DNA of 64,000 nucleotides from DASSUW01 sp963792385 (GTDB lineage Bacteria; Actinomycetota; Thermoleophilia; Solirubrobacterales; Solirubrobacteraceae): NCBI GenBank assembly GCA_963792385.1, contig CAWBVZ010000007.1, positions 1,302,001 to 1,366,000 of the forward strand, read 5' to 3'. The position numbers and the translations under genes were made by a program. The notes under the pieces were generated by a model. The model did not search any database. It was given only the letters and a program-made list of their open reading frames with translations, and was not told the origin of the DNA. Positions 34,559 through 43,779 of this stretch are shown here, piece after piece. The first letter of the stretch is position 1; each line of letters begins with the position of its first letter.

Positions 34559-35598
34559 ATGGTCGTCACCGCGCTACGGCGAGGCCCTCGAGCTCGCTCG
34601 ACCTTCCCGCTCGCCGGCGCTCCGGCCGGGTACCGCGCGGCTCGAGGTGCTGACCTGCGGCGTCTGCTTCACCGACGTGAAGATGGCGCGCGGGCGGATG
34701 CCGTTCAGCGACGCCCTGCCGCTCCCGCACGTGCCCGGCCACGAGATCTGCGCGCGCGTGCTGGAGACCGATCCGCCGGCGCGCTCGAGCCGGGGACGCG
34801 TGGTCGTCGTCTACAACGTCTGGCCCTGCCGGCCGCTGCGAGCGCTGCCGCGCCGGCGAGGAGAAGCTCTGCCGGGCGCCCGAGGCGTGGGCCGGCTTCA
34901 CGCGAGCCCGGCGGCTTCCAGGAGCAGATGGTCGTCCCGCTCGACCGGCTGCTGCTGGTGCCGGCCGGCATCGACCCGGTCCACGCCGCGCCGCTGACCT
35001 GCGCGCTCGGCACCGCCTACCGGGCGGTGATCACGCGCGGCGGCGTGGTCGCCGGCGCGAGCCGCGTCGCGGTGATCGGCCTCGGCGGCGTCGGCATCCA
35101 CGCGCTGCAGATCGCGGTCGCCGCGGGCGCGCGTGCCGTCGGCGTGGACATCTCGCGCGCGCGCGCTCGCGCACGCCGCGCGGGCTCGGGCTCGCGCGTC
35201 GTCGACGCCGAGCGACCCGAGCTGGAGCCGCGCTGCTCGACGCGCACGGGCGAGGAGGGCTTCGACGTCGTGGTCGACACGGTCGGCCGCGACGGACACG
35301 ATGCGCCGAGCGCGAGCGGCTGGTGCGCCCGGGCGGGCGGGTCGTGGCCGTCGGCTACGCGCGTCGGCGGCGCGTTCGAGCTGCCCTCGGCGCGGCTCGT
35401 GCTCGAGGAGATCGCGGTCGTCGGCTCGCGCTACGTCGCCGCGACGAGATCGAGCGCGCGATCCGGCTGGTCGCCGACGGGCCGGGTGCAGATCGTCGTG
35501 GACCGCGTCGCTGCCGCTCGAGCGACGCCGACGAGGCGTTCGCCGCGCTGGAGGCGGGCGAGGTCGTCGGGCGCGTCGTGCTCGAGGTTGCCGAGTAG
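34559..35598 (+). pseudogene. Zinc-dependent alcohol dehydrogenase (MDR family), frameshifted
   Basis: MDR-type dehydrogenase segments occur in successive frames: VLTCGVCFTDVKMARGRMP (catalytic Zn Cys), LPHVPGHEICARVLETDP (GHE motif), a Cys-containing lobe near 34825-34880, GGVVAGASRVAVIGLGGVGIHALQIAVAAGARAVGVDIS (partial; NAD site), GEEGFDVVVDTVGRDGHD, and the end GEVVGRVVLEVAE. About six indels. The stop at 35596-35598 abuts the stop of the convergent SIS gene. Substrate unknown. Confidence 0.72.
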
Positions 35599-36686
35599 CT
35601 ACCAGTCCCCGGCGTCCCCGGGTCCCCGGCACGCCGGTACGCCTCCTCCTCACGCCGGATCAGGTCCGGATTCACGCCGCGCGCGCGCACGAGCGCGAGC
35701 GTCAGGCTCTGCAGCGCCGCCGCTCCGCCCAGCAGCCGCGCCAGCGGCGCGCTGAGCCCGTCGGCAGCCGGGACGTCGTGCGGGAGGACGGTGACGATCG
35801 GCATGCCGATCGCGGTCAGCGCGTCCGAGGCCAGGGCGGCGCGGCGTTCGAGCCGGGCGGCGCCCGCGTCGGTGTGGATGAGCACCGCGGCGGTGTCGGC
35901 GTCCTCGCCGGCGAGGTGGCCGTGCAGCAGCGTCTCGAGGTGCAGCGCGGCGGTCGGGACGCGCGCGCCCTCGGCGATCTTGAGCGCGAGCTCGCGCGCC
36001 GTGATCAGGTCGATCCCCACTCCCGCGCACACGACGCGCGCGGCGCCCCGAGCGGCGCAGCCTCGCGGTGCGAGGCGAACCCGGTGGTCAGGAGCGCCTC
36101 CGCCGCGGCGCCGTCGATGCCTTCGGCGCCGAGCTCGCGTGCCAGCGCGGCGCCGGTCGCGATCGACGACGTGTAGGCCACGGTGTGGCACCACGAGTCG
36201 TCGTGCAGCGGGGTGGTCAGCACGTGCGCGGCCGGGCCGGCGGCGGACCCGTCCGGGCGCGCGGTCACCAGCGCCGTCACCGCGCCTTCAGCGGCGGCCG
36301 CCTCGAGCGCGAGCGTCGTCGCGCGCGTGCCGCCGTCGTGCGACACCGCGAGGCAGAACCCGCCGCGCTGCGGGCGCTCGGCCGCGTCGAGCGACTGCCG
36401 CGCAACCACCGAGGGCGGCCACGCGTTCCGCTGAGCGCGTCCTCGAGCAGCGCGGCGATCGCCATCGCGCCGTGCTCGGAGGTTCCGCAGCCGATCACGG
36501 TGATCGGCACCGGCGCGCTGCGCGTCCCGGATCGCGGCCGTGACGCCGCGTCATCCCGGCGGGCGGCGCGTCGAGCAGCGACCGTACGAGCGCCGGCTGC
36601 GCGGCGACCATCTCCTCGGTGATCCAGGGCGGGCCGTCGCGCAGCTCCGGGAAGCCCTCCCCGAGCTCAGACACGGCCGAGGCCAT
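35599..36686 (-). pseudogene. SIS-domain sugar isomerase-like protein, frameshifted
   Basis: Related to the isomerase half of GlmS/AgaS-type proteins. Clean segments: ITEEMVAAQPALVRSLLDAP, ITVIGCGTSEHGAMAIAALLEDAL (partial; first SIS), FCLAVSHDGGTRATTLALEAAA, VAYTSSIATGAALARELGAEG, and GIDLITARELALKIAEGARVPTAALHLETLLHG (partial; second SIS with the active-site Glu). Four or more indels. A likely native end is DW-stop at 35599. Start is ATG 36686 or GTG 36674, overlapping the aminotransferase end. It would act on an amino or phospho sugar. Confidence 0.7.
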
Positions 36687-37941
36687 CGAGGCCCGCGCGT
36701 AGCGCGTCGGCGATCTCCGTGAGCTGCTCCCGCTCGATCACGAGCGGCGGAGAGACGGCGATCGAGCCGAGCAGCGGCCGCACCAGCACGCCCGCCTCGC
36801 GCGCGACCTGAGAGACCTTGGCGACCGCGGCCGGCTCGTGCTCGAGCGCCGCGGGAGACAGCTGGACGGCGGCCAGCAGGCCGCAGCCGGCGCGCACCTC
36901 GCTGACGGCAGGGTGGTCGGCGAGCGGCGCGAACGCGTCCGCCAGCGGCCGCTCGAGCTCGCGACCGCGCGGGATCAGGTTCTCGCGCTCGTAGATGTCG
37001 AGGACCGCCAGCGCGGCGGCGCAGCAGCTCGCATGGCCCGCGTACGTGGCGCCGTGGCGCAGCATCGGGCTGCCCGGGCCTTCGAAGAACGGCGCGGCGA
37101 CGGCGCCGGAGACCATCACGCCGCCGAGCGGCAGGTAGCCGGCGGTGACGCCCTTGGCGAACGTGATCAGGTCGGGCCGGACCTCCTCCCAGCGCTCGAC
37201 CCCGAACCACGTGCCGAGCCGGCCGAAGCCGCAGATCACGCTGTCGATCACGAGCAGAATGCCGTGCTCGGCGCACAGGTCGGCCACGCCCTCGATGTAG
37301 CCCTCCGGGGGCGGGTGCACGCCGCCGGCGCCGATCACCGGCTCGCAGAAGAAGGCGGCCACGCGCTCGGGCCCGACGCGCAGGATCTCGGCCTCGAGCG
37401 CCTCCAGCGAGTCGTACTGGACGGTCGAGACGGCCGGGATCAGCGGGCCCCAGTTGGTGACGTTGGCCTCGATGCCGCCGATGCTCGTGCCGAAGCCGTG
37501 CGTGCCGTGATAGCCCTGGGTGCGCGAGATCAGGTGCACGCGCTCCGGCTGGCCGCTCACGAACCAGTGGCGGCGCGCGATCTTGGCCGCGGTGTCGATC
37601 GCGTCGCCGCCGCCCGAGGCGAGGAACACGCGCGCGTCCTCCATCGGCGCGACGGCGGCGAGCCGCTCCGCCAGCTCGTTGGCGGGCCGGTTGCCGAAGT
37701 CGCCGAACGTCGAGTACGCCTCCAGCTTGCGCATCTGCGCGGAGACCGCGTCGGCGATTCGGTGCGTCCGTGGCCGAGGTTCGCGTACCACAGGCTTGCC
37801 GTGGCGTCGAGATAGCGCCGGCCGTCGGCGTCGAAAACCGTGCACGCCTTCCCCGCGCTCGATCAGGAGCTCGTTCTGGCTCACGGCTCCCATGTCGGCG
37901 AACGGGTGCCAGAAACGCGTGGTAGCGGTGGTGACGGCCAT
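36667..37941 (-). CDS. Class III (omega) aminotransferase with internal scrambled stretch
   Basis: 424-residue PLP aminotransferase. Clear motifs are FLASGGGDAIDTAAKIARRHW, TQGYHGTHGFGTS, FFCEPVIGAGGVHPPPEGY, LLVIDSVICGFGRLGTWFG and ITFAKGVTAGYLPLGG with the PLP lysine. Residues about 36-68 are out of frame: the neighbouring frames carry the expected DADGRRYLDA-like and YANLGHG-like text there (about 37745-37845), so two indels compensate each other. The family uses amino acids or amines with pyruvate or 2-oxoglutarate. Its 3' end overlaps the SIS gene. Confidence 0.82.
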   Translation of the reverse strand: MAVTTATTRFWHPFADMGAVSQNELLIERGEGVHGFRRRRPALSRRHGKPVVREPRPRTHRIADAVSAQMRKLEAYSTFGDFGNRPANELAERLAAVAPMEDARVFLASGGGDAIDTAAKIARRHWFVSGQPERVHLISRTQGYHGTHGFGTSIGGIEANVTNWGPLIPAVSTVQYDSLEALEAEILRVGPERVAAFFCEPVIGAGGVHPPPEGYIEGVADLCAEHGILLVIDSVICGFGRLGTWFGVERWEEVRPDLITFAKGVTAGYLPLGGVMVSGAVAAPFFEGPGSPMLRHGATYAGHASCCAAALAVLDIYERENLIPRGRELERPLADAFAPLADHPAVSEVRAGCGLLAAVQLSPAALEHEPAAVAKVSQVAREAGVLVRPLLGSIAVSPPLVIEREQLTEIADALRAGLDGLGRV

Positions 37942-38003
37942 GCCGCGCACGGTATCGCCCGGCGAGCCACGCGTGCGTCCAACGCCCGGTCCCGGCGCGC
38001 CGC

Positions 38004-39020
38004 TCAGGACAGCTCAGCGTCAGCGCGGGAACGTGCTCCTGCCGCCGCGGTGCCCCCGGCCCTTCGGGTTGTCCGGCCTCCCCTTGGTGCGCCGCCCCCG
38101 GCCGCCCGCGCGTCGCGCAGCGCGGCGGCGACGGTATCGATCGCGGCGCGCGCCTCCGACGTGGCCGCCAGCCAGCGGAAGAAGCCGTGGATCGATCCGG
38201 GCCAGCGCACGAGCTCGGCCTCGACGCCGGCCTCCTGGAGCGCCGCCGCATACGCCTCGCCCTCGTCGCGCAGGACGTCCTCGTCCGCCGTCAGCACCAG
38301 CGCCGGCGCCACGCCCGCGAGGTCGGTTGCGCGCAGCGGCGAGGCGTCCGGGTCGCTGCCGTCGCCGCCGTCGAGGTAGAGGTTCCAGAAGCGGCGCATG
38401 CTCGCCGCGCTCAGCCCGTGGCCCTCGGCGAACTCGCGATAGGACGGCAGGTTGAGGCCCGCGTCGGTGACCGGGTAGATCAGCACCTGGAGCGCGATCG
38501 GCAGCTCGACGCGCAGCCGCCTCGCGACCACGGCCGCCAGGTTGCCGCCCGCGCTGTCCCCCGCCACCGCCAGCCGCGAGCCGTCGCCGCCGAGCTCGTC
38601 CGCATGCGCGGCGAGCCAGCGGATCGCGGCCAGCGAGTCCTCGAGCGCCGCCGGGAACCGGTGCTCCGGCGCCAGCCGGTAGTCGACGCCGGCGACGATC
38701 GCCCCGCTCGCGTTCGCCAGCGCTCGCAGCGCCGTGTCATAGCTGTCCACGCTGCCCATGACCCAGCCGCCGCCGTGCAGGTACGCGACCACCGGCAGCG
38801 GGCCGTCGCCCTGCGGCCGGAACGCGCGCACGAGCACCTCACCGCCGGCCGTCGGCACGCGGACGTCGCGCACTTCGGCCACCGGCTCGCCCGGGCCGCT
38901 CAGCTCGAGACTCTCGGACACGTGCGCGGCGCGCGCCTCCTCGACCGGAACCTCGTGCGCCGGCGGCCCCGGCGTCGCGTTCATCGTGTCCAGGATCGCC
39001 TGGATCTCGGGATGCAGCAT
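38004..39020 (-). CDS. Alpha/beta hydrolase, hormone-sensitive-lipase type
   Basis: 338 residues. HSL-group motifs: VVAYLHGGGWVMGS (oxyanion), VAGDSAGGNLAAVVARRL (nucleophile Ser), LTADEDVLRDEGEAYA (Asp), and PGSIHGFFRW (His). It hydrolyses short-chain esters or lactones in the cytoplasm. After the last family-like helix (SEARAAIDTVAAALRDA) there are about 38 Arg/Ala/Gly-rich residues not seen in the family; this tail is probably a read-through caused by an indel near 38100. The ATG is 2 bp from the sulfatase stop, so the two genes are co-transcribed. Confidence 0.85.
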   Translation of the reverse strand: MLHPEIQAILDTMNATPGPPAHEVPVEEARAAHVSESLELSGPGEPVAEVRDVRVPTAGGEVLVRAFRPQGDGPLPVVAYLHGGGWVMGSVDSYDTALRALANASGAIVAGVDYRLAPEHRFPAALEDSLAAIRWLAAHADELGGDGSRLAVAGDSAGGNLAAVVARRLRVELPIALQVLIYPVTDAGLNLPSYREFAEGHGLSAASMRRFWNLYLDGGDGSDPDASPLRATDLAGVAPALVLTADEDVLRDEGEAYAAALQEAGVEAELVRWPGSIHGFFRWLAATSEARAAIDTVAAALRDARAAGGGAPRGGRTTRRAGGTAAAGARSRADAELS

Positions 39021-39022
39021 GA

Positions 39023-40343
39023 TCAGCGCAGCGCGCCGTGCGGCTCGGCTGCGGGCGACTCGGCGGCCGAGCGCTGGTCGGGGTCGTTCAGCACCGCGCC
39101 GGGCGGCGGAGCGACGTCGCCGTCGAGCAGCGGGTCGGCTGTGTCGCGCATCCATGCCTCCAGGCGCCCCTGCATCTCGGCGAGCACGCCGGCGTGCGCC
39201 GGCTCGTCGGCCAGGTTGTGTGCCTCGGAGGGATCGAACAGAAGGTCGTGCAACTCCTCGCGCGGCAGCGGCCGGTCGGCCCAGCCGTTCCGAATGAAGA
39301 GGTCCTTGGTCGGACCGTCGTCGATGTTGGCGAGCACCGGCAGGTCGCGGTCGCCGAAGCGGCGGATGTACTTCCAGCGCTTGGTGCGGATCGCGCGCTG
39401 CGGCTCATAGGCGGCGTGGTACGTGAGCTCGGCGAAGATGGCGTCGTTGACCTCCGCCGTCTCCTTCCGCATCACCGGCAGGATCGAGCGGCCCTGCAGG
39501 AAGTCCGGCGCGTCGATCCCGACGAGGTCGCAGATCGTCGGGTAGAGGTCGATCTGCGAGACCAGCGCCTCGGATACGCGGCCGCCGTGAAAGCCGCCCG
39601 GCCCGCGCATGATCAGCAACACGCCGATCCCGCGATCCGTCAGCGTCGCCTTCGCGCCCGGGAAGGCGAGGCCGTGGTCGGTGGTGAGGATCACCAGCGT
39701 GTCGTCGGCGATGTCGTACTCGTCGAGTGCGTTGAGCACGGCCCCGACGCCCTGGTCGAGCGAGCGCGCGCTCGCCTTGTATGACGCCATGTCCTGGCGC
39801 GTCTCCGGCGTGTCGGGCAGGTTGCCCGGCGGGAGTGAGTAGAGGCTGTCGCGGATCGACGTCGGCGGGAAGTACTCGCGGTGTGTCTCGAAGAAGCCGA
39901 CCGACAGGAAGAACGGCTGCGGTGGGTGCTCGCGCAGCAGCGCGACGGCGGCGGGCGCGACGGTCTCGACGTGGGTCGTATCGATGTCCACGACGCGGTC
40001 GTAGCCGAGGACGCCGGTGTCGACCGACAGGTGCTGCTCGCCGATCAGCCCCGACCAATAGCCGGCTCGGCGCAGCGTGTGCAGGAGGTGGTGGCTGTAG
40101 TCGTTCAGCGTCCAGCCGCGGTGCGCGAGGCCGGTCATGCCGTTCGTGTGCGTCCACTGACCGGTCAGGAGCGCGGCGCGGCTGCCGGAGCAGCGTGGGG
40201 GCGGCGCAGAACGCCTCGCGGAACAGCATCCCCTGGTCGGCGAGCCGCTGGATGTTCGGCGTCGGGACCTGGTGCCCGTACGGCTGCACGAACCGCCCGG
40301 TGTCGTGCGAGTGCAGGTAGAGGATGTTCGGACGCGCGGTCAT
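39023..40343 (-). pseudogene. Type I sulfatase, single frameshift at the catalytic motif
   Basis: A 440-residue arylsulfatase-family protein apart from one extra base. The N-terminal frame (from ATG 40343) gives NILYLHSHDTGRFVQPYG and FREAFCAAPT. Removing one base at about 40193 restores CSGSRAALLTG, the formylglycine signature C-x-[SA]-x-R, then runs cleanly through WTLNDYSHHLLHTLRRAGYWSG and TTDHGLAFPG to the end. No signal peptide is seen. It would remove sulfate from a sulfated sugar or aryl ester, with its neighbour hydrolase. An anaerobic or FGE-type maturase is needed and not encoded here. Confidence 0.85.
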
Positions 40344-40403
40344 GCGCGTTCCGAGGCTATCGAATTGTCGATCGGGAAACTCAAGAACCGACCGGGGCCC
40401 GCT

Positions 40404-40652
40404 CTAGAACCCGCGGCGCTCGCGGGCGCGGACGACTGCGCGGTCGTGCGGATCGGTGTGTCGCGATTGCCACACGGCGTGGGCGACCCACAGCACCGCC
40501 AGCACGACGACGACCGCCGTCAGGCCGGCGACCTCGCCCGGCGACAGGGCGCCGAGGGCGACGAAGAACGCGAACAGCACAACGACCGCGAGCACGAGAA
40601 TCCAGAACGTCTCCCAGAGCGTCGCCAGCATGCGAGACCGGCGCTGCGGCAT
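40404..40652 (-). CDS. Small two-span membrane protein
   Basis: 82 residues: a basic N-terminus, two predicted spans (FWILVLAVVVLFAFFVALGAL and VAGLTAVVVVLAVLWVAHAV) joined by a short SPGE loop, and a charged tail RHTDPHDRAVVRARERRGF. No family recognised. It lies 12 bp after the BKACE gene and may be the last gene of the catabolic unit, or stand alone. Confidence 0.6.
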   Translation of the reverse strand: MPQRRSRMLATLWETFWILVLAVVVLFAFFVALGALSPGEVAGLTAVVVVLAVLWVAHAVWQSRHTDPHDRAVVRARERRGF

Positions 40653-40664
40653 GTGCCGATCGTA

Positions 40665-41576
40665 TCAACCAATCCCGAGCATCTCACGCGCCTCGACGGC
40701 GCTCGCGGGCGTCCGGTCGAGCAGCGGCGCGAGCGTCATCGCCTTCTCCACCAGCTCGGCATTCGACGCCGCGCGGCGGTCGAGCGTGACGCGCAGGTTG
40801 TCCTCCAGACCGACCCGGATGTGGCCGCCCATGATCAGCGCCGCCGCCGCCAGGTGGAACTCGGCGGGATAGCCGACGCCGGCCGTCGACCACGTGAACT
40901 TCTCCTCGCCGAACAGCGAGATCGCCGTCCGGTGCATGTGGACGAGCTGCTCGATCGTGGAGGCGTTGGCGCCGAGCACGCCGAGCACGATCTGGATGTG
41001 GATCGGGAAGTCGAGCAGCCCCTGCTCGGCGAGGTGGGCGAGGTTGTAGATGTGGCCGACGTCGTAGACCTCGAACTCCGGCTTGGTGCCGGCCTCGCGG
41101 AACAGCTCGGCCAGCCGCTCGATCTCGGCGAACGTGTTGCGGAACACGTAGTCGCGCGTGCCCTCGAGGTACTCGACCTCCCACGGCTCCATCTCCGGGC
41201 GCGGACGCACCTTGAAGATGCCGAAGTTGAACGAGCCGCAGTTGAACGTCGCCATCTCCGGCCGGCACTCGGTGACGACGCGGGCGCGCTCGTCGATCGT
41301 CATCCCCACGCCGCCGCCGGTGGTCGGCTGCACGATCGCGTCGCAGCGCTCGCCGATGCCGGCCAGTACCTCCTTGAAGAGCCCGAGATCGGCCGACGGC
41401 CGGCCGCTGTCGGGATCGCGGACGTGGATGTGCACGATCGCGGCGCCGGCCGCGTGCGCGCCGACGGCGGCGTCGACGATCTGCTCCGGCGTGATCGGGA
41501 TCGCGGCGCTCTGGCCGGGGACGCTCATGCCGCCGGTGACGGCACAAGAGCAGAACACGCGGCGGTCTTCACTCAT
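40665..41576 (-). CDS. BKACE family beta-keto acid cleavage enzyme (DUF849)
   Basis: 303-residue TIM barrel of the beta-keto acid cleavage enzyme family, which condenses a beta-keto acid with acetyl-CoA to give acetoacetate and a CoA ester. The metal site HIH in AAIVHIHVRDPDSGRPSADL, plus the N-terminal TGGMSVPGQSAAIPITPEQI and late GHIRVGLEDNLRVTLDRRA, are typical. Its presence indicates that the pathway encoded upstream produces a beta-keto acid. The ATG overlaps the MFS stop by 4 bp. Confidence 0.9.
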   Translation of the reverse strand: MSEDRRVFCSCAVTGGMSVPGQSAAIPITPEQIVDAAVGAHAAGAAIVHIHVRDPDSGRPSADLGLFKEVLAGIGERCDAIVQPTTGGGVGMTIDERARVVTECRPEMATFNCGSFNFGIFKVRPRPEMEPWEVEYLEGTRDYVFRNTFAEIERLAELFREAGTKPEFEVYDVGHIYNLAHLAEQGLLDFPIHIQIVLGVLGANASTIEQLVHMHRTAISLFGEEKFTWSTAGVGYPAEFHLAAAALIMGGHIRVGLEDNLRVTLDRRAASNAELVEKAMTLAPLLDRTPASAVEAREMLGIG

Positions 41577-42739
41577 GCGGGCCTCAGTCGGTTCGGGGTG
41601 AGGGGCAGCGAGGCGCAGACGAGCAGCACCGCGGTGCCGAACAGCGCCCACAGGCTGGCGCTGAACGAGCCCGTGACGTCGCGTACCGCGCCGAGCCCAA
41701 GCGGCGCCAGGGCCGCGAACAGGTAGCCGCCGACGAACATCAGCGCAGAGGCGGCGCCGGCGTCCGCCGGATCGTGCGCGACGTCGAGGCACATCGCCAG
41801 GCAGAGCGGGAACACCGCGCCGATCGCCGCGCCGACGAGCGCCGCCCATGCGAAGCCGACGCCCGGCACGGCTGCCAGCCCGAACGTGGCGACCACCACC
41901 GCCGACGTCATCGCCAGCAGCCACTGGCGCCGCGTGCCGAAGCGGTCGGCCAGCCACGGCACCAGCAGGCCGCCGGGGACCGTCGAGAGCCCCATCACGG
42001 CGAGCAGCGCGCCGGCCGTCCCGGCGCTCCAGCCGCGCTCCTGGAACGCGTCGGGCATCCAGGTCGTGATGCCGTAGTAGACGAGCGACTGGAGGGCGAA
42101 GACGGTCACGATCATCCACACCACCGGCCGGCGGACCGGCATCCGCGCCCACTCTGCCGAGCGCTCCGTCCACGCGCCGCGGCTGAGCAGCACCCAGCCG
42201 GCGCACTGCAGCAGGGCGACCACGGAGAACGCGGCCAGGGCGCCACGCCAGCCGCCGAACGCGTTGGCCGCCGGAACCGCCGCCGCCGCCGCGAGTGCGG
42301 CGCCGAGGTTCAGCCCGGTCGTGCAGACGCCGCTGGCGAACACCGGCCGGTCCGCGAAGCGCGCCTTCACCGCGATCGGCAGCAGTGCGCCGGCGACGGC
42401 CATGCCGATGCCGATCGGGAGCGTCAGCATGAGCAGCAGCGGCGCGCCCGGGACGGCCGCGCGCGCGAGGCCGAACAGCGCGACCGCGGCGATGCACCAC
42501 GTCACCACGGCACGCAGGTGGGCGCGGGCGGCGATCCGCGCGGCCGCGGGCGCGAACACGCCCATGCACAGCACGGGGATCGTGCCGAGCAGACCGGCCA
42601 CCGCGTGCGAGACGCCGAGGTCGTCCTGGATGTCCGGCAATAGCGGCCCGACGCCGACGAGCTGCGGGCGCAGCGCGAGCGCGGCGACGAACAGCGCGGC
42701 CAGCAGCGTCAGGCCGCGGCGTGGCGCCACGATCGTCAC
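41573..42739 (-). CDS. MFS transporter (CynX/NimT-like)
   Basis: 388 residues with twelve predicted spans. The N-terminal LRPQLVGVGPLLPDIQDDLGVSHAVAGLLGTIPVLCMGV (partial) is characteristic of the CynX/NimT-like anion-transporter group, and the second half opens with the LADRFGTRR loop. GTG at 42739 overlaps the ADH stop by 4 bp. Location inside the catabolic operon suggests uptake of the organic-acid or cyclic substrate (inference). Confidence 0.87.
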   Translation of the reverse strand: MTIVAPRRGLTLLAALFVAALALRPQLVGVGPLLPDIQDDLGVSHAVAGLLGTIPVLCMGVFAPAAARIAARAHLRAVVTWCIAAVALFGLARAAVPGAPLLLMLTLPIGIGMAVAGALLPIAVKARFADRPVFASGVCTTGLNLGAALAAAAAVPAANAFGGWRGALAAFSVVALLQCAGWVLLSRGAWTERSAEWARMPVRRPVVWMIVTVFALQSLVYYGITTWMPDAFQERGWSAGTAGALLAVMGLSTVPGGLLVPWLADRFGTRRQWLLAMTSAVVVATFGLAAVPGVGFAWAALVGAAIGAVFPLCLAMCLDVAHDPADAGAASALMFVGGYLFAALAPLGLGAVRDVTGSFSASLWALFGTAVLLVCASLPLTPNRLRPA

Positions 42740-43779
42740 GGCCGCACGATCACCTTCAGCGCGCCGTCGCGGCGCTCGGTGAACGTCTCGTACGCGGCGG
42801 CGAAGTCGTCGAGCGCGAACCGGTGCGTGATCAGCTCGCCGAGGCGGATCTTCCCCGCGGCGACGAGCGCGATCGCCTGCGGCATCTCCCCCGCCGCCGC
42901 CCGCACGCCGACGATGTCGATCTCGTCGAGCACGACGCGCTGGAGCGGGATCGTGGCGCCCTCCATCGGGATCCCGATCACCGCCACGCGCCCACCCTTG
43001 CGCACAAGCGAGGCGCACTGGCCGAGCGCCGCCGGGTCGCCGGAGCACTCGAACGCCACCTCGGCGCCGAGCCCGCCGGTGCGCTCGCGGATCCCCTCGA
43101 CGGTGTCCTCGGCCGTGAAGTCGAGCGTCTCGTGGCCGAGCGCGGCGGCCTTCTCCAGCCGGGCGCCGCGGCCGACGACGATCACGCGGCCGGCGCCGAG
43201 CGCTTGCGCGAACTCGGCCACCAGCAAGCCCATCACGCCGGGCCCGACAACCACCGCGGTGTCACCCGGCGCGAGGCTGCCGCGCTTGACCGTGTGCAGA
43301 GCGATCGCGGCCGGGTCGAGCATCGCGGCCTCCTCGTCGGAGAGCGCGTCGGGCACCGCGAAGACGCTGCGGATCGAGTGCACCACGTAGTCGGCGTACG
43401 CGCCGTCGACGTTGTGGCCGTACTGCTTGTGCACCGCGAGATCGCCGAAGTTCTCGCAGATGTTGTACCGGCCCTCGACGCACTTGCGGCAGAACCCGCA
43501 GGGGCCGTGCGATGTGCCCGCGACGCGCGTGCCGACCTCCCAGCCGAAGTCCGCCGCGCCGGGGCCCAGCTCGACCACGTCGCCGCACCACTCGTGGCCG
43601 GGCACGAGCGGCCAGTCCTTCGGCCAGAAGCCCGGGTAGTGGCCCTGGATGATGTGCGGGTCGGTGCCGCAGATCGCGATCGCGCGCACCTTGCAGAGCA
43701 CCTCGTGGTGGCCGGGCACCGGCCGCTCGACCTCCTCGATCGAGAACCGGTCCGGCTCCTGCACAACGAGCGCGCGCAT
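42736..43779 (-). CDS. Zinc-dependent alcohol dehydrogenase
   Basis: 347-residue MDR dehydrogenase. Catalytic zinc ligands are in AICGTDPHIIQGHYPG and PLVPGHEWCGDV; the structural zinc lobe has GPCGFCRKCVEGRYNIC with four Cys; and the NAD(P) site reads DTAVVVGPGVMGLLVAEFAQALGA (partial). It resembles sorbitol/threonine dehydrogenase-type members. It probably oxidises a secondary alcohol intermediate to the ketone. It directly follows the HD-cyclase gene with no spacer. Confidence 0.92.
   Translation of the reverse strand: MRALVVQEPDRFSIEEVERPVPGHHEVLCKVRAIAICGTDPHIIQGHYPGFWPKDWPLVPGHEWCGDVVELGPGAADFGWEVGTRVAGTSHGPCGFCRKCVEGRYNICENFGDLAVHKQYGHNVDGAYADYVVHSIRSVFAVPDALSDEEAAMLDPAAIALHTVKRGSLAPGDTAVVVGPGVMGLLVAEFAQALGAGRVIVVGRGARLEKAAALGHETLDFTAEDTVEGIRERTGGLGAEVAFECSGDPAALGQCASLVRKGGRVAVIGIPMEGATIPLQRVVLDEIDIVGVRAAAGEMPQAIALVAAGKIRLGELITHRFALDDFAAAYETFTERRDGALKVIVRP

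Noticed and set aside
35600..35635. Triple GGGGAC-like repeat at the SIS gene end as a functional repeat
   Set aside because: Short, in the frameshift-prone block, and possibly an assembly artefact.
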